DNA of 64,000 nt from Mucilaginibacter hurinus (GCF_003324525.1 NZ_QGDC01000005.1:62001-126000); one strand, 5' to 3'; positions 48,802 through 58,078 are shown, numbered from the stretch's first letter. The notes: a model not told the origin generated them from the sequence alone. Program-made: numbers and translations.

Positions 48802-50217
48802 ATGTTATTCAATTCACTGCAATTTTTCGTGTTTTTTATTTGTATCACGGCACTTTATTTTGCCTTAAAGCATAGGTACAGATGGATTTTGCTGCTGGCT
48901 GCCAGCTGCTATTTCTACATGGCTTTTATCCCTGTATACATCCTTATACTCGCAATGTTGATAGTGGTTGACTATGTAGCCGGGCTACTGATTGAAAATG
49001 CGAGGGAAAAGAGGAGGAAATGGATATTTATTACAAGTATAGTCGTTAATATAGCCATGCTGGCTATCTTCAAATACTTTATGTTCTTTAACAGTAATTT
49101 AACCGCATTCCTGCATATTTTCGGTCAGCATAACCCTATTCCGCTTATTAAGTTTATTTTACCGTTGGGCCTGTCATTTCATACCTTCCAGGCAATGAGC
49201 TATCTTATAGAGGTTTATAGGGGAGATCAAAAAGCCGAACGACATTTTGGCATTTATTCATTGTATGTTATGTTTTACCCGCAGTTGGTAGCCGGCCCAA
49301 TAGAGCGGCCACAGAATTTGCTTCCCCAATTTAAGCAAGAGCATCACTTTGATGCCGGAAATTTAAAGAGCGGTTTATTGCAAATGGCGGTTGGCTTATT
49401 TAAAAAAGTGGTGATAGCCGACAGGTTAGCCATTGCTGTTGATTATGGTTTTGGTGATTATACCAACCAATCTGGCCTTAGTTTAACTATTGCGGCCCTG
49501 CTGTATTCGTTTCAGATATACTGTGATTTTTCAGGCTACTCTGATATAGCCATAGGTGCTGCGCGCTGTATGGGCTTTAAACTCATGACGAACTTTAATA
49601 CACCATACCTGGCCCGTTCCGTTTCTGAATATTGGCGCCGGTGGCATATATCCCTTTCTACCTGGTTCAAAGATTACGTATATATTCCTTTAGGCGGCAG
49701 TCGTGTAACTATACCACGATTCTATTTAAACTTAATGATAGTGTTCCTGCTGAGCGGGTTATGGCACGGTGCGAGTTGGACATTTGTTGTATGGGGCGGT
49801 TTAAATGGAATTATTGTGATAATTGAACACTCGTTAGGGAAATTAAAACATAAAATGCGCTTACCGCAAGTACATAGCCGGGTTAAAGAAATTTTGAGTA
49901 TAACTATAGCATTCTTACTGGTATCATTGGTACGTGTATTTTTCCGGGCTCCGGAGATAGGCCAGGCCGGCGAGATACTTAAAAGGATATTTACCATGTC
50001 GTTTAATGATGTCATTAACTTAAGCTTAAATAGTAATGAGTTATATTTCAGCTTGTTCTTAATTGTGGTGCTTGTGCTTTTTGAAACACGATGGCCAAAA
50101 ATAACTGAGATGAAAACTACTAAGCTTGGCTACTACCTCCTTATGGCCGGTATACTGTTTTCATGCTACCTGTTCGGCGTATTTAATTACCGGCAATTCA
50201 TTTATTTCCAGTTTTAG
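48802..50217 (+). CDS. MBOAT-family O-acyltransferase (AlgI/DltB-like)
   Basis: A 471-residue polytopic inner-membrane protein with 10-12 TM segments. Family motifs are LPLGLSFHTFQAMSY, VAGPIERPQNLLPQF, YCDFSGYSDIAIG and SEYWRRWHISLSTWF, and the catalytic histidine His322 is in SGLWHGASWTF. It transfers acyl groups, usually acetyl, from a cytoplasmic donor to the outer face for modifying cell-surface polysaccharide. It follows the SGNH-like gene by 49 nt, as in alginate-type acetylation pairs. No glycan-synthesis genes are nearby. Confidence 0.94.
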   Translation: MLFNSLQFFVFFICITALYFALKHRYRWILLLAASCYFYMAFIPVYILILAMLIVVDYVAGLLIENAREKRRKWIFITSIVVNIAMLAIFKYFMFFNSNLTAFLHIFGQHNPIPLIKFILPLGLSFHTFQAMSYLIEVYRGDQKAERHFGIYSLYVMFYPQLVAGPIERPQNLLPQFKQEHHFDAGNLKSGLLQMAVGLFKKVVIADRLAIAVDYGFGDYTNQSGLSLTIAALLYSFQIYCDFSGYSDIAIGAARCMGFKLMTNFNTPYLARSVSEYWRRWHISLSTWFKDYVYIPLGGSRVTIPRFYLNLMIVFLLSGLWHGASWTFVVWGGLNGIIVIIEHSLGKLKHKMRLPQVHSRVKEILSITIAFLLVSLVRVFFRAPEIGQAGEILKRIFTMSFNDVINLSLNSNELYFSLFLIVVLVLFETRWPKITEMKTTKLGYYLLMAGILFSCYLFGVFNYRQFIYFQF

Positions 50218-50297
50218 GGTTTCTCCGCACTTATAGCTATTGATTTTGCATTAAACTATCGTTTCGCGGGATATAAAATTACAATAGATGAAATCAA

Positions 50298-50305
50298 TAA
50301 CTTTG
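50298..50305 (+). promoter_or_regulatory. -7 box of oxyR
   Basis: TAACTTTG fits TAnnTTTG and lies 25 nt before the ATG. The -33 position is poor (AAATTA), which leaves room for autoregulation. Confidence 0.5.
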
Positions 50306-50330
50306 TATATTTACATTAGATAATATCTAT

Positions 50331-51266
50331 ATGACACTAACTCAACTTCAATATATTGTTGCTGTAGACACCTACCGGAGTTTTGTTACCGCTGCAGAAA
50401 AATGTTTTGTTACACAGCCTACGCTTAGTATGCAAATACAAAAATTGGAGGATGACCTGGGCGTTAAAATCTTCGATCGTAGCAGGCAGCCGGTAACACC
50501 AACTGAAATAGGTATTGAGATAGTAGCGCAGGCCCGCGTATCGCTTGCAGAAAGTGGAAAAGTGCGAGAAATTATTACGGACAGGCAAAAAGATTTAGCC
50601 GGCGAATTAAAAATTGGCATTATACCTACAGTGGCTCCCTACATACTTCCTAAAATATTAACCGGTTTTATAGAAAAGTATCCGCAGGTTAAATTGATTG
50701 TGTGGGAGCAAACTACTGAGCAAATTGTTCAGCAGCTCAAACTCGGCATGCTGGATTGCGGAATACTTTCCACTCCTTTACATGAGCATAACCTGACAGA
50801 AATACCCGTTTTTTATGAAAATTTTGTGGCATACATATCTAAAGGAAGTAAACTATTTAAAAAAAAGCATATTGTACCTGACGACATTGACATAGAGGAG
50901 ATTTGGGTGCTCAATGAAGGTCATTGTATGCGTGAGCAGGTACTCAACATTTGCCAGCGCAGGAAAACCGCTAAGGGGTTTAAGCACTTTGAATACAATA
51001 CCGGCAGCGTAGAAACCTTGAAACGCATGGTAGATCAAAATAGTGGCGCAACAATATTGCCTGAGCTGGCCCTTACCGATATGAGTGACAAACAGCTGGA
51101 CCGGGTACGTTACTTCAAATCGCCTGAACCGGCACGCGAAATCAGTTTGGTTATACAGCGTAACTTTGTAAAACGCCGCATGATTGAAGCGCTGAAGAAC
51201 GAGATACTTGATTTTATACCCAAACGGTTACGTACCAGGAAAAAGAAGGAGATAATGGAGTTTTAG
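50331..51266 (+). CDS. oxyR: OxyR, hydrogen-peroxide-sensing LysR-type regulator
   Basis: A 311-residue LysR-type regulator. The winged HTH lies at 1-60 (FVTAAEKCFVTQPTLSMQIQKLE) and the effector domain at ~90-300. The two redox cysteines fall exactly at residues 199 and 208 in NEGHCMREQVLNIC, the same numbering and spacing as the peroxide-sensing pair of E. coli OxyR, so the assignment is firm. It should activate catalase and peroxiredoxin genes on disulfide formation. It lies near a superoxide dismutase gene but is not cotranscribed with it. A bulged hairpin at 51298-51330 separates it from the convergent reductase. Confidence 0.95.
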   Translation: MTLTQLQYIVAVDTYRSFVTAAEKCFVTQPTLSMQIQKLEDDLGVKIFDRSRQPVTPTEIGIEIVAQARVSLAESGKVREIITDRQKDLAGELKIGIIPTVAPYILPKILTGFIEKYPQVKLIVWEQTTEQIVQQLKLGMLDCGILSTPLHEHNLTEIPVFYENFVAYISKGSKLFKKKHIVPDDIDIEEIWVLNEGHCMREQVLNICQRRKTAKGFKHFEYNTGSVETLKRMVDQNSGATILPELALTDMSDKQLDRVRYFKSPEPAREISLVIQRNFVKRRMIEALKNEILDFIPKRLRTRKKKEIMEF

Positions 51267-51335
51267 TAATTAAGGTTAGTAACTGGAGAATATTTTTGAT
51301 AGGTATATATCAATCAACTTATACCTTATCTCTGA

Positions 51336-52346
51336 TCAAGTAATAACAATTTCTATATCAGTGACCGCGTACCCTGTACACGTAAGTATCCAGCCTTTGG
51401 CAATATCTTCATCAGTAAGTACATCATTGCGTGCCATTTCAACCTTTCCGCCTTTGCAGGTTGCAGCGCAGGCCGAGCACACCCCCGCACGGCAGCTGTA
51501 AGGCAGTGGAATGTTATTTTGCAGTGCCGCCTGCAGTATTGACTGATTTTCGCCGGCTATAATGTGGTGACGTTCACCGTTAAAAGTGATGTCTATCTTT
51601 TTCGGCGGATAGTTTAAACCCGGGGATGCGACCGGTACAGTATCCAGCACAAAATTTTCTTTGCGTATGCGCGCCGGTTCAATGCCCATGTATAACAGCG
51701 TTAGCCTAACCATGCGCATATACTCAAACGGGCCGCAAAGATAAAAGTCAGCTTTTAATAAACCATTTGGTGTATGTCGCCGTATCAACTGCTCGGCCAT
51801 GTAATTATTGAGCCGTTTTGCCTCGCTGCTTAATAAGTGAATAACCCTTAATCTATCAGGGTGGTCGCTTTCAAGTTTTGCAAGTGCATCTTTAAAAATA
51901 ATCGACGAAGGATCAAGGCTACTGTAAATGAGCGTGATATTGCTTTCGCCGGCAACCCTAACAACATTTTTGAGTTGTGAAAAGACAGGGGTTATACCGC
52001 TTCCGGCAGCAAAAATGATAACGTCCTTTTTTTCCTCGGGATTGGCAAGCACAAATCTGCCTGCAGGCTCAACGGCCTCCAGTATATCGCCGGGTTTTAC
52101 TTTAGTGAAAAGGAAGCGTGATATTTCGCCGTTAGTAATGCGCTTTACAGTGATAGAGAGGAACTTCTCATGAGGCGATGAACTTAATGAATATGACCGC
52201 CGTATTTCATCGCCATGATGGGTGAACACCAGCGTGATAAACTGCCCAGCCTGGTACCCTATTTTTTTACCCGATAATTCCTTTAAAAAAAAGGTACGGG
52301 TATCCGCCGTTTCCTGCTGTATACGCTCTACCCTTAATTTCAGCAT
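51336..52346 (-). CDS. FNR-type flavodoxin/ferredoxin reductase with C-terminal 2Fe-2S domain
   Basis: A 336-residue cytoplasmic oxidoreductase from the ATG at 52346 (a TTG three codons upstream overlaps the neighbour's stop). An FAD-binding barrel (RRSYSLSSSPHE) and NAD(P)-binding domain (IFAAGSGITPVFSQL; FYLCGPFEYM) are followed by a plant-type 2Fe-2S ferredoxin domain with CRAGVCSACAATC and a fourth cysteine in ILTCTGYA. The layout equals PaaE/HCP-reductase-like electron-transfer proteins. It passes electrons from NAD(P)H to an oxygenase or other acceptor that is not in view. It lies 5 nt after the MDR dehydrogenase, in an operon. Confidence 0.92.
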   Translation of the reverse strand: MLKLRVERIQQETADTRTFFLKELSGKKIGYQAGQFITLVFTHHGDEIRRSYSLSSSPHEKFLSITVKRITNGEISRFLFTKVKPGDILEAVEPAGRFVLANPEEKKDVIIFAAGSGITPVFSQLKNVVRVAGESNITLIYSSLDPSSIIFKDALAKLESDHPDRLRVIHLLSSEAKRLNNYMAEQLIRRHTPNGLLKADFYLCGPFEYMRMVRLTLLYMGIEPARIRKENFVLDTVPVASPGLNYPPKKIDITFNGERHHIIAGENQSILQAALQNNIPLPYSCRAGVCSACAATCKGGKVEMARNDVLTDEDIAKGWILTCTGYAVTDIEIVIT

Positions 52347-52351
52347 AAAAA

Positions 52352-53353
52352 TCAAATGCTTAGCACCAGTTTGCCAAATTGCAACGAATTATCCATGCGG
52401 CGTATTGCTTTTTCAGCATCAGCAAGCCGGAAAACCTCGTCAATTACAGGTACCAGTTTGTGCTTATCTACATAAGCCAGCATTTTTCCAAATTCGTGCG
52501 GAGAGCCAAGCGTGGTACCTAAAATGCTTATATGCCGCCAAAATATCTTTCTCCCGTTAATTTCAGGAATATTGCCGCCTGCAGTACCGCCAAAAAATAC
52601 TATTCGCCCACCGGGTTTTATTACATCAAGCAATTTGCTAAAGCCTTCACCCAGGGCGCTGTCAATGATCACGTCGAATCCGCCCGACAGTTGTTTTAGC
52701 TGCTCGGCCCAATCCTGCGCTTTGTAATTCACGCCCGCTAATGCCCCTAATTGTCTTGCCCGCTCAATTTTTTCGTTCGATCCGGAGGTAACGAATACCT
52801 TGCACCCGGCGGCAACAGCGTATTGAAGGGCGAATGTGCCTGCGCCGCCGCCTACGCCGGTTATTAAAACAGTGTTGCCTTCTTTAGGTTGGCCTTTAGT
52901 AAATAACGCACGGTAAGCGGTTAGTCCGGCTACGGTTAATGTAGCGGCCTGTTCCCAGGTTAAATGCGCGGGCTTAAACTGTAACTGTCCAACCGTTACG
53001 TTCACATATTCGGCAAAAGTTCCGCTATATGGTGGCAGGCCTATAATGCCAAAATCATTGGCCTGGTATTCCTCTTTATCGCCCCAGTTACGTGCGGGAT
53101 ATATTATAACTTCTTTTCCTATCCAATCCCTATCTACGCCTGGCCCAACTTCTGTAACTATGCCTGCACCATCGCTTCCAATAATAGCCGGGTAGGATAT
53201 TCCGGCATATTTACCTCTAGTTATCCACCAGTCGCGCCGGTTTAATGCCGCGGCTTTTAATTGCACTAAAACTTCGCCTTCAGCAGGTTGCGGTATCTCT
53301 ACTTCTTTTAAAGTAAGTGGTTTGTCAATACCTTCTAAGATAATCGCTTTCAT
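52352..53353 (-). CDS. Zinc-independent MDR-family NAD(P)H oxidoreductase
   Basis: A 333-residue medium-chain dehydrogenase/reductase. It has the GroES-like N-terminal domain (IGSDGAGIVTEVGPGVDRDWIG) and a Rossmann domain with VLITGVGGGAGTFALQYA. The quinone-reductase/enoyl-reductase type is indicated by the missing structural-zinc cysteine cluster. It reduces quinones or unsaturated carbonyls with NAD(P)H. It is the first gene of a two-gene minus-strand unit with the FNR-type reductase. Confidence 0.9.
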   Translation of the reverse strand: MKAIILEGIDKPLTLKEVEIPQPAEGEVLVQLKAAALNRRDWWITRGKYAGISYPAIIGSDGAGIVTEVGPGVDRDWIGKEVIIYPARNWGDKEEYQANDFGIIGLPPYSGTFAEYVNVTVGQLQFKPAHLTWEQAATLTVAGLTAYRALFTKGQPKEGNTVLITGVGGGAGTFALQYAVAAGCKVFVTSGSNEKIERARQLGALAGVNYKAQDWAEQLKQLSGGFDVIIDSALGEGFSKLLDVIKPGGRIVFFGGTAGGNIPEINGRKIFWRHISILGTTLGSPHEFGKMLAYVDKHKLVPVIDEVFRLADAEKAIRRMDNSLQFGKLVLSI

Positions 53354-53393
53354 ATTAATAATAGTGATCCCTCATCTTCTGCATGAGAGAATA

Positions 53394-53429
53394 ACAAAAA
53401 AGCGGCAGAATGGAAAACACCCTGCCGCT
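53394..53429 (-). terminator. Terminator of the superoxide dismutase gene
   Basis: AGCGGCAG (53401-53408) pairs with CTGCCGCT (53422-53429). On the minus strand the stem is followed by a T run (the A run at 53395-53400). It is placed 26 nt after the SOD stop. Confidence 0.85.
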
Positions 53430-53454
53430 CTGTATTTATTTCCTTAAATAGGAG

Positions 53455-54063
53455 TTATTTTGCTTGCTCGTAAAGTTCAGCAACTTTATTCCAGTTGATA
53501 ACATTCCAGATAGCAGCCAGGTAATCCGGTCGGCGATTCTGGTATTTAAGGTAGTAGGCATGTTCCCATACGTCTATGCCTAAAATTGGGGTGCCCTTCA
53601 CTTCAGCAACATCCATCAACGGGTTGTCCTGGTTAGGTGTTGAGGTAACTGCCAGCTTTTTATCTGCGGTAACAATTAACCACGCCCAGCCGGAACCAAA
53701 ACGGGTAGCGCCTGCGTCAGACATTTTTGTTTTAAGTTCGGCAAATGAGCCGAAAGTGCTGTTGATTGCCTCGGCTAAGGCACCAGTCGGCTCGCCGCCT
53801 GCGTTAGGGGCAAGTAATGTCCAAAAAAGACTGTGATTATAGTGGCCGCCGCCATTGTTGCGTACAGCAGGAGGATATTTTGAAATGTTTTTAATAATGT
53901 CCAGTATATCGCTGTCAGCCTCAGGCTTGCCTTCCAATGCTTTATTCAGGTTAGTAACGTAAGCCTGGTGGTGCTTCCCATGGTGAATTTCCATGGTAGC
54001 AGCATCAATATGTGGTTCTAATGCGTCAGGAGCGTAAGGTAACGCCGGTAGTGTAAAAGCCAT
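53455..54063 (-). CDS. sodA: Superoxide dismutase (Mn/Fe type)
   Basis: A 202-residue enzyme converting superoxide to O2 and H2O2. The start at 54063 gives [11 protein letters not shown]; the frame extends 11 codons further without family similarity. Metal ligands are His27, the histidine in [11 protein letters not shown], and Asp and His in [15 protein letters not shown]. The GGGHYNHS glycine and the glutamine in TPNQDNPLM favour Mn or cambialistic use over strict Fe. Upstream, CAAATATA (54094-54101) is a minus-strand TATATTTG -7 box. It is a single-gene unit with its own terminator. Confidence 0.95.
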   Translation of the reverse strand: MAFTLPALPYAPDALEPHIDAATMEIHHGKHHQAYVTNLNKALEGKPEADSDILDIIKNISKYPPAVRNNGGGHYNHSLFWTLLAPNAGGEPTGALAEAINSTFGSFAELKTKMSDAGATRFGSGWAWLIVTADKKLAVTSTPNQDNPLMDVAEVKGTPILGIDVWEHAYYLKYQNRRPDYLAAIWNVINWNKVAELYEQAK

Positions 54064-54210
54064 AATATTATGTTTTAAGTTCTCGATTATGAACAAATAT
54101 AAGCGATGAATGTGTGTTTTGTTCTAAATTAATGTCATGTTTTACTGGCGTATCGCGCGGTGTTATAAAGTCGCACTGTAATAATAAGCTATTCAATGCG
54201 GCTCAATCGC

Positions 54211-54678
54211 CTAACGCCTTGCCTTAAAAAAGTTTCGTACCAGTTCGGCGCATTCGTTTTCACGTATACCGCCTACTATCTCGGTTTTTGGGTGGGTTAT
54301 TTTTTGATTAAGGCGACCAAATCCCATACGTGCGTCATAAGCGCCAAACACAATTTTACCTATCTGAAACCAGTAGGATGCGCCGGCACACATAACACAG
54401 GGCTCAAGGGTAACATACAACGTGCAATCTTTTAAATATTTGCCGCCCATATAATTAGTTGCAGCGGTAAGTGCCTGCATTTCTGCGTGCGCCGACACAT
54501 CATTAAGGCGCTCGGTAAGGTTATGCCCGCGGCCAATGATCTGCCCTTTACATAATACAATAGCACCTATAGGAATTTCATCTTCGGCTAATGCCAGTTT
54601 GGCTTCGCGAAGCGCTTCATTCATAAAAAAGTCGTCGGGCGAAATGTTGTCGTCGCCCTCAAAATTGATATAACGCAT
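54211..54678 (-). CDS. tadA: tRNA-specific adenosine deaminase TadA-like
   Basis: A 155-residue zinc deaminase that converts A34 to inosine in tRNA-Arg(ACG). Motifs are HAE (His64, Glu66) and PCVMC (Pro93, Cys94, Cys97), with a FGAYDARMGFGR segment. The guanine-deaminase-like branch cannot be fully excluded from sequence reading alone. Its ATG overlaps the stop of the SdpI-family gene by one base, the last of a csaA-sdpI-tadA operon. Confidence 0.82.
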   Translation of the reverse strand: MRYINFEGDDNISPDDFFMNEALREAKLALAEDEIPIGAIVLCKGQIIGRGHNLTERLNDVSAHAEMQALTAATNYMGGKYLKDCTLYVTLEPCVMCAGASYWFQIGKIVFGAYDARMGFGRLNQKITHPKTEIVGGIRENECAELVRNFFKARR

Positions 54679-55046
54679 CAGGTGTCAAATTTTTTTGATA
54701 AATGCTTTTCAGTAAGCACTATAAGCAGTATGCAGCTAATGATGGATGTAGCCATTAGTATAATGGCCGATATACCCACCCGTAAATCGTTTTTAATGTT
54801 GAGTACGCCAAGTGTTGCTGAGAGCGCTACACCGGTGACAATAAGAACTATACCTATTTTTATCATGAGGATGGCCGAGTACCTGTTAGCAGTGTCCCAG
54901 GTTTGCTGTGTTTTCATAGATGATGGCATACGGTAACCATAAAAAGCGTTAATGCTTTTTGGCGGAAAACGTTTTTGAATAAACCCCACCGCTAAAAGGA
55001 TGATGCCGATAAGCTGTGGCCCAATAAACAAACTCTCTGCATTCAT
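54678..55046 (-). CDS. SdpI-family membrane protein
   Basis: A 122-residue inner-membrane protein with three hydrophobic segments. It carries the SdpI signature FYGYRMPSSMKTQQTWDTANRYS between TM1 and TM2. SdpI in Bacillus gives immunity to a peptide toxin; in Bacteroidota the family is widespread without a toxin partner, and none is visible here. It sits 1 nt after csaA and overlaps tadA by one base, so it is tightly cotranscribed with tRNA-related genes. Confidence 0.85.
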   Translation of the reverse strand: MNAESLFIGPQLIGIILLAVGFIQKRFPPKSINAFYGYRMPSSMKTQQTWDTANRYSAILMIKIGIVLIVTGVALSATLGVLNIKNDLRVGISAIILMATSIISCILLIVLTEKHLSKKFDT

Positions 55047-55047
55047 A

Positions 55048-55383
55048 TTAAATTAATTTACTGCCGTTTGGTACCCAACGCTCTATAGCTGCCAGCACGA
55101 TATCGCCGTTTTCATCGGCAAAGCCGGTAACCAGAAACTCCGACATAAACTTGCCAATTTGCTTATTCGGAAAATTGATCACCCCTATAACCTGCCTGCC
55201 GCAAAGTTCTTCCTTTGTATAATGTTTGGTTATTTGCGCGCTCGACCACTTGATACCGAATTCACCAAAATCAACCTTTAACTTGTAGGCAGGTTTGCGG
55301 GCTTCAGGATAATCAAGAGCTTCCAGTATGGTACCCACCCTTAACTCTACCTTCTCAAAATCGTTCCACGTTATAGGTTCCAT
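55048..55383 (-). CDS. csaA: CsaA-like tRNA-binding-domain protein
   Basis: A 111-residue single-domain protein of the tRNA-binding (EMAP/OB-fold) type. WNDFEKVELRVGTILEALD and the C-terminal ENGDIVLAAIERWVPNGSKL match CsaA, which binds tRNA and has export-related chaperone activity. It starts the csaA-sdpI-tadA unit. A TAccTTTG box ends only 4 nt before its ATG, so the transcript may be leaderless. Confidence 0.9.
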   Translation of the reverse strand: MEPITWNDFEKVELRVGTILEALDYPEARKPAYKLKVDFGEFGIKWSSAQITKHYTKEELCGRQVIGVINFPNKQIGKFMSEFLVTGFADENGDIVLAAIERWVPNGSKLI

Positions 55384-55387
55384 CCTG

Positions 55388-55395
55388 CAAAGGTA
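55388..55395 (-). promoter_or_regulatory. -7 box immediately upstream of csaA
   Basis: CAAAGGTA on the plus strand reads TACCTTTG on the minus strand, matching TAnnTTTG. With the usual spacing the start site falls on or next to the csaA ATG. No clear -33 TTTG. Confidence 0.5.
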
Positions 55396-55537
55396 ATTTT
55401 TTAACGTATCAATTAAGGTTGCCTAAAGCAAAGTGCCTTGGCTTATATACAATATTTCAAGCAAATATGCTCTATCGACATCGTGCAAGCTTATGCGACA
55501 ATTCTGTTTTGTATCTTCGCGTACTCACTAAATATCC

Positions 55538-56503
55538 ATGTCCGAAAAAAACCAACAACCGCTTATCGAAAAAAGCAACCTTCACCCGCGCAATGCGCAT
55601 CGCTACGGATATGACTTTAAACAGCTCATCAAAACCACACCTGCACTTAAGCCTTTTGTTAAATTGAGTGAACACGGTGTATTATCAATAAATTTTAGTG
55701 ACGCCGAAGCAGTTAAGATGTTAAACAAAGCTTTGCTACAGCAACATTATGGCATTAGCGGGTGGGATATACCTGACGGCTATCTTTGCCCGCCTGTACC
55801 GGGCCGGGCAGATTATATCCACTATATAGCAGACTTACTGGCAGGGGACAATAGCGGTAAAATGCCTCCCGGGAGAAAAATTAAAATTTTAGATATTGGC
55901 ATGGGAGCCAATTGTATTTACCCGGTTATAGGCAACAGCACTTATGGCTGGCAATTTGTTGGTACCGACATTGATCCGATAGCTATCAGATCAGCAAAAG
56001 ATATCCTGGCAGCCAACAAGCAGACAAAAAGTCAAATCTTACTACGCCAGCAAACTAATAAACACAATGTTTTTAAAGGGATAGTACTGAAGGATGAGGG
56101 ATTTGACGCCACTATTTGCAATCCCCCTTTCCACGCCTCGACCCTTGAGGCGCAGTTGGCCAGCGTGAATAAGTGGAACAAATTAGGCGCTGACGGTAAA
56201 CAGCGGTCGGCTTTAAATTTCGGCGGGCAAAAAAAGGAGCTATGGTATCCGGGCGGTGAAGCCGCTTTTATCAGGTTAATGGTAGAGCAAAGCGTGCTGG
56301 TGGCCAAACAATGCTTATGGTTTACAACGCTGGTGTCAAAAAAAGATACGTTGCCGGGAGTTTATAAAGCAATAAAAAAAGCCGGTGCCGCCGAGGTACG
56401 TACCATCAATATGTCTCAGGGTCAAAAGGTAAGCCGAATGGTGGCCTGGACCTTTTTTAGTGAAGCTGAAAGGACGGAATGGGCAGCTACCTGGTGGAAG
56501 TGA
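55538..56503 (+). CDS. rlmF: 23S rRNA (adenine1618-N6)-methyltransferase
   Basis: A 321-residue SAM-dependent methyltransferase. Typical RlmF features are NLHPRNAHRYGYDF near the start, GYLCPPVPGRADYIHYIADLL, the SAM motif ILDIGMGANCIYP and the catalytic ATICNPPFHAS. It methylates A1618 of 23S rRNA. It is transcribed divergently from csaA (154-nt gap) and converges with purD. Confidence 0.95.
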   Translation: MSEKNQQPLIEKSNLHPRNAHRYGYDFKQLIKTTPALKPFVKLSEHGVLSINFSDAEAVKMLNKALLQQHYGISGWDIPDGYLCPPVPGRADYIHYIADLLAGDNSGKMPPGRKIKILDIGMGANCIYPVIGNSTYGWQFVGTDIDPIAIRSAKDILAANKQTKSQILLRQQTNKHNVFKGIVLKDEGFDATICNPPFHASTLEAQLASVNKWNKLGADGKQRSALNFGGQKKELWYPGGEAAFIRLMVEQSVLVAKQCLWFTTLVSKKDTLPGVYKAIKKAGAAEVRTINMSQGQKVSRMVAWTFFSEAERTEWAATWWK

Positions 56504-56523
56504 ATTGGAATCAAGATTAAGAG

Positions 56524-56670
56524 TCAGGAATTGGGAAGGATATTGCCGTAAAATTCCCGCTGGGTCATTGCCAAACGTGGTAACCGTATTTAAAAACGGA
56601 ATAACTGTTTTTTAAAATACGATTCACACAGCAATTAATCTTATCTCAATTTTTGCTTCTCAATTCCTGA
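56524..56670. repeat. Inverted-repeat element between rlmF and purD (MITE-like)
   Basis: TCAGGAATTGGGAAG (56524-56538) and CTTCTCAATTCCTGA (56656-56670) are inverted copies matching at 14 of 15 positions, 117 nt apart. The inside is non-coding. The element fills the convergent gap and ends 2 nt before the purD stop codon. Confidence 0.5.
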
Positions 56671-56672
56671 AT

Positions 56673-57947
56673 CTATAGTAAGTCAAACCCTATATCTCTC
56701 CTAAAATATACACCGTCATAATATATCCTGCTGGCATCCGCCGTGGCCTGCTGCAGCGCATCAAACATATTATCCTGTAAAGTGGTAATTGCCAAAACAC
56801 GGCCGCCGGTTGCGTGCACTTCGTCACCTGCCAGGCTTGTACCCGCATGAAACACGTGCGATTCGCGAACATTTTCCATCCCTGTTATAACTTTGTTTTT
56901 CAGGTATTCGCCGGGGTAACCACCTGCCACACATACCACAGTGGCGGCAACTTTGTTTGATATTCGTAGTTCCTGTTGGTTAAGGTTGCCGTCGGCTACA
57001 GCTTGCAGCAAGTCAACCAAATCATTTTCGATACGCGGCAGCACGCTTTCGGTCTCGGGGTCACCCATGCGACAATTGTATTCTATCATATAAGGATCAC
57101 CGCCGCAGTTCATCAGCCCTATAAAAATGAAGCCTTTATAACTGATATTGTCTTTCTTCAAACCCTCAATAGTAGGGATGATAATGCGTTGCTCTACTTT
57201 ATCCAAAAATTCTTTGTCGGCAAACGGTACCGGCGAAACCGAACCCATGCCCCCTGTATTTAAGCCGGTATCACCCTCGCCTATGCGTTTGTAATCCTTC
57301 GCGCTGGGTAAAACTTTATAATTATTACCGTCAGTTAGTACAAATACCGATAACTCAATACCCTGCAAAAATCGCTCAACCACCACTTTTGAACTGGCTT
57401 CGCCAAATTTGGCGTTGGTAAGCATTTCGGTCAGCTCAAGTTGTGCTTCTTCAAGAGTCAGGCATATCAGCACGCCCTTACCTGCAGCAAGACCGTCAGC
57501 TTTTAATACAACGGGTAAACCAACAGTTGGCAGATACTCAAAGCCCTCCTGCAATGTCTCGCGGGTAAAAGTTCTGGATGCTGCGGCAGGTATATTATGC
57601 CGCTCCATAAACTGTTTGCTGAAATCCTTGCTGCCTTCCAGCTGCGCCCCTTCAGCTTGCGGGCCTATCACCGGAATGTGTTTGATTTGCTCATCACCTA
57701 AAAAGAAGTCATGTACACCTTTTACCAACGGTTCCTCGGGGCCTACCACCACCATATTGATGTTATTAGCCAGCACAAAGTTTTTAATTCCGGCGAAATC
57801 AGTAACCTTTATATCTACATTGGTGCCGTATTGGCCGGTACCGGCATTGCCGGGGGCAATAAAAAGATTTTCGCATTTGGGGCTTTGTGTTAACTTCCAG
57901 GCGAAGGCGCTTTCCCTTCCGCCCGAACCAAGGAGCAGGATATTCAT
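56673..57947 (-). CDS. purD: Phosphoribosylamine-glycine ligase
   Basis: A 424-residue ATP-grasp enzyme catalysing the second step of purine synthesis (phosphoribosylamine plus glycine to GAR). The start at 57947 gives MNILLLGSGGRESAFAWKL, the normal N-terminus. Further motifs are VVGPEEPLVKGV, LKADGLAAGKGV, NTGGMGSVSP and the metal-binding EYNCRMGDPETE. No other pur gene is adjacent. Its leader region holds an inverted-repeat element at 57969-58066. Confidence 0.97.
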   Translation of the reverse strand: MNILLLGSGGRESAFAWKLTQSPKCENLFIAPGNAGTGQYGTNVDIKVTDFAGIKNFVLANNINMVVVGPEEPLVKGVHDFFLGDEQIKHIPVIGPQAEGAQLEGSKDFSKQFMERHNIPAAASRTFTRETLQEGFEYLPTVGLPVVLKADGLAAGKGVLICLTLEEAQLELTEMLTNAKFGEASSKVVVERFLQGIELSVFVLTDGNNYKVLPSAKDYKRIGEGDTGLNTGGMGSVSPVPFADKEFLDKVEQRIIIPTIEGLKKDNISYKGFIFIGLMNCGGDPYMIEYNCRMGDPETESVLPRIENDLVDLLQAVADGNLNQQELRISNKVAATVVCVAGGYPGEYLKNKVITGMENVRESHVFHAGTSLAGDEVHATGGRVLAITTLQDNMFDALQQATADASRIYYDGVYFRRDIGFDLL

Positions 57948-57968
57948 GGAAGCAAAGATGACCTTTTT

Positions 57969-58066
57969 AGTATCAAGTAGCAAGCCTCAAGTATCAAGAT
58001 AGCCTGGGATTAGTGGTTTTAATCAAAAAATCCTGCGTATATACTTTATACTTGCTACCCGATACT
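57969..58066. repeat. Inverted-repeat element between purD and secA
   Basis: AGTATCAAGTAGCAAG (57969-57984) and CTTGCTACCCGATACT (58051-58066) are inverted copies matching at 14 of 16 positions. They bound a 98-bp non-coding unit in the divergent purD/secA gap, next to the secA -7 box. Confidence 0.5.
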
Positions 58067-58078
58067 GCGCAAAATCCT

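Noticed and set aside
57409..58002. 197-codon plus-strand frame opposite purD
   Set aside because: Antisense to a clear purD; composition is typical of a shadow frame.
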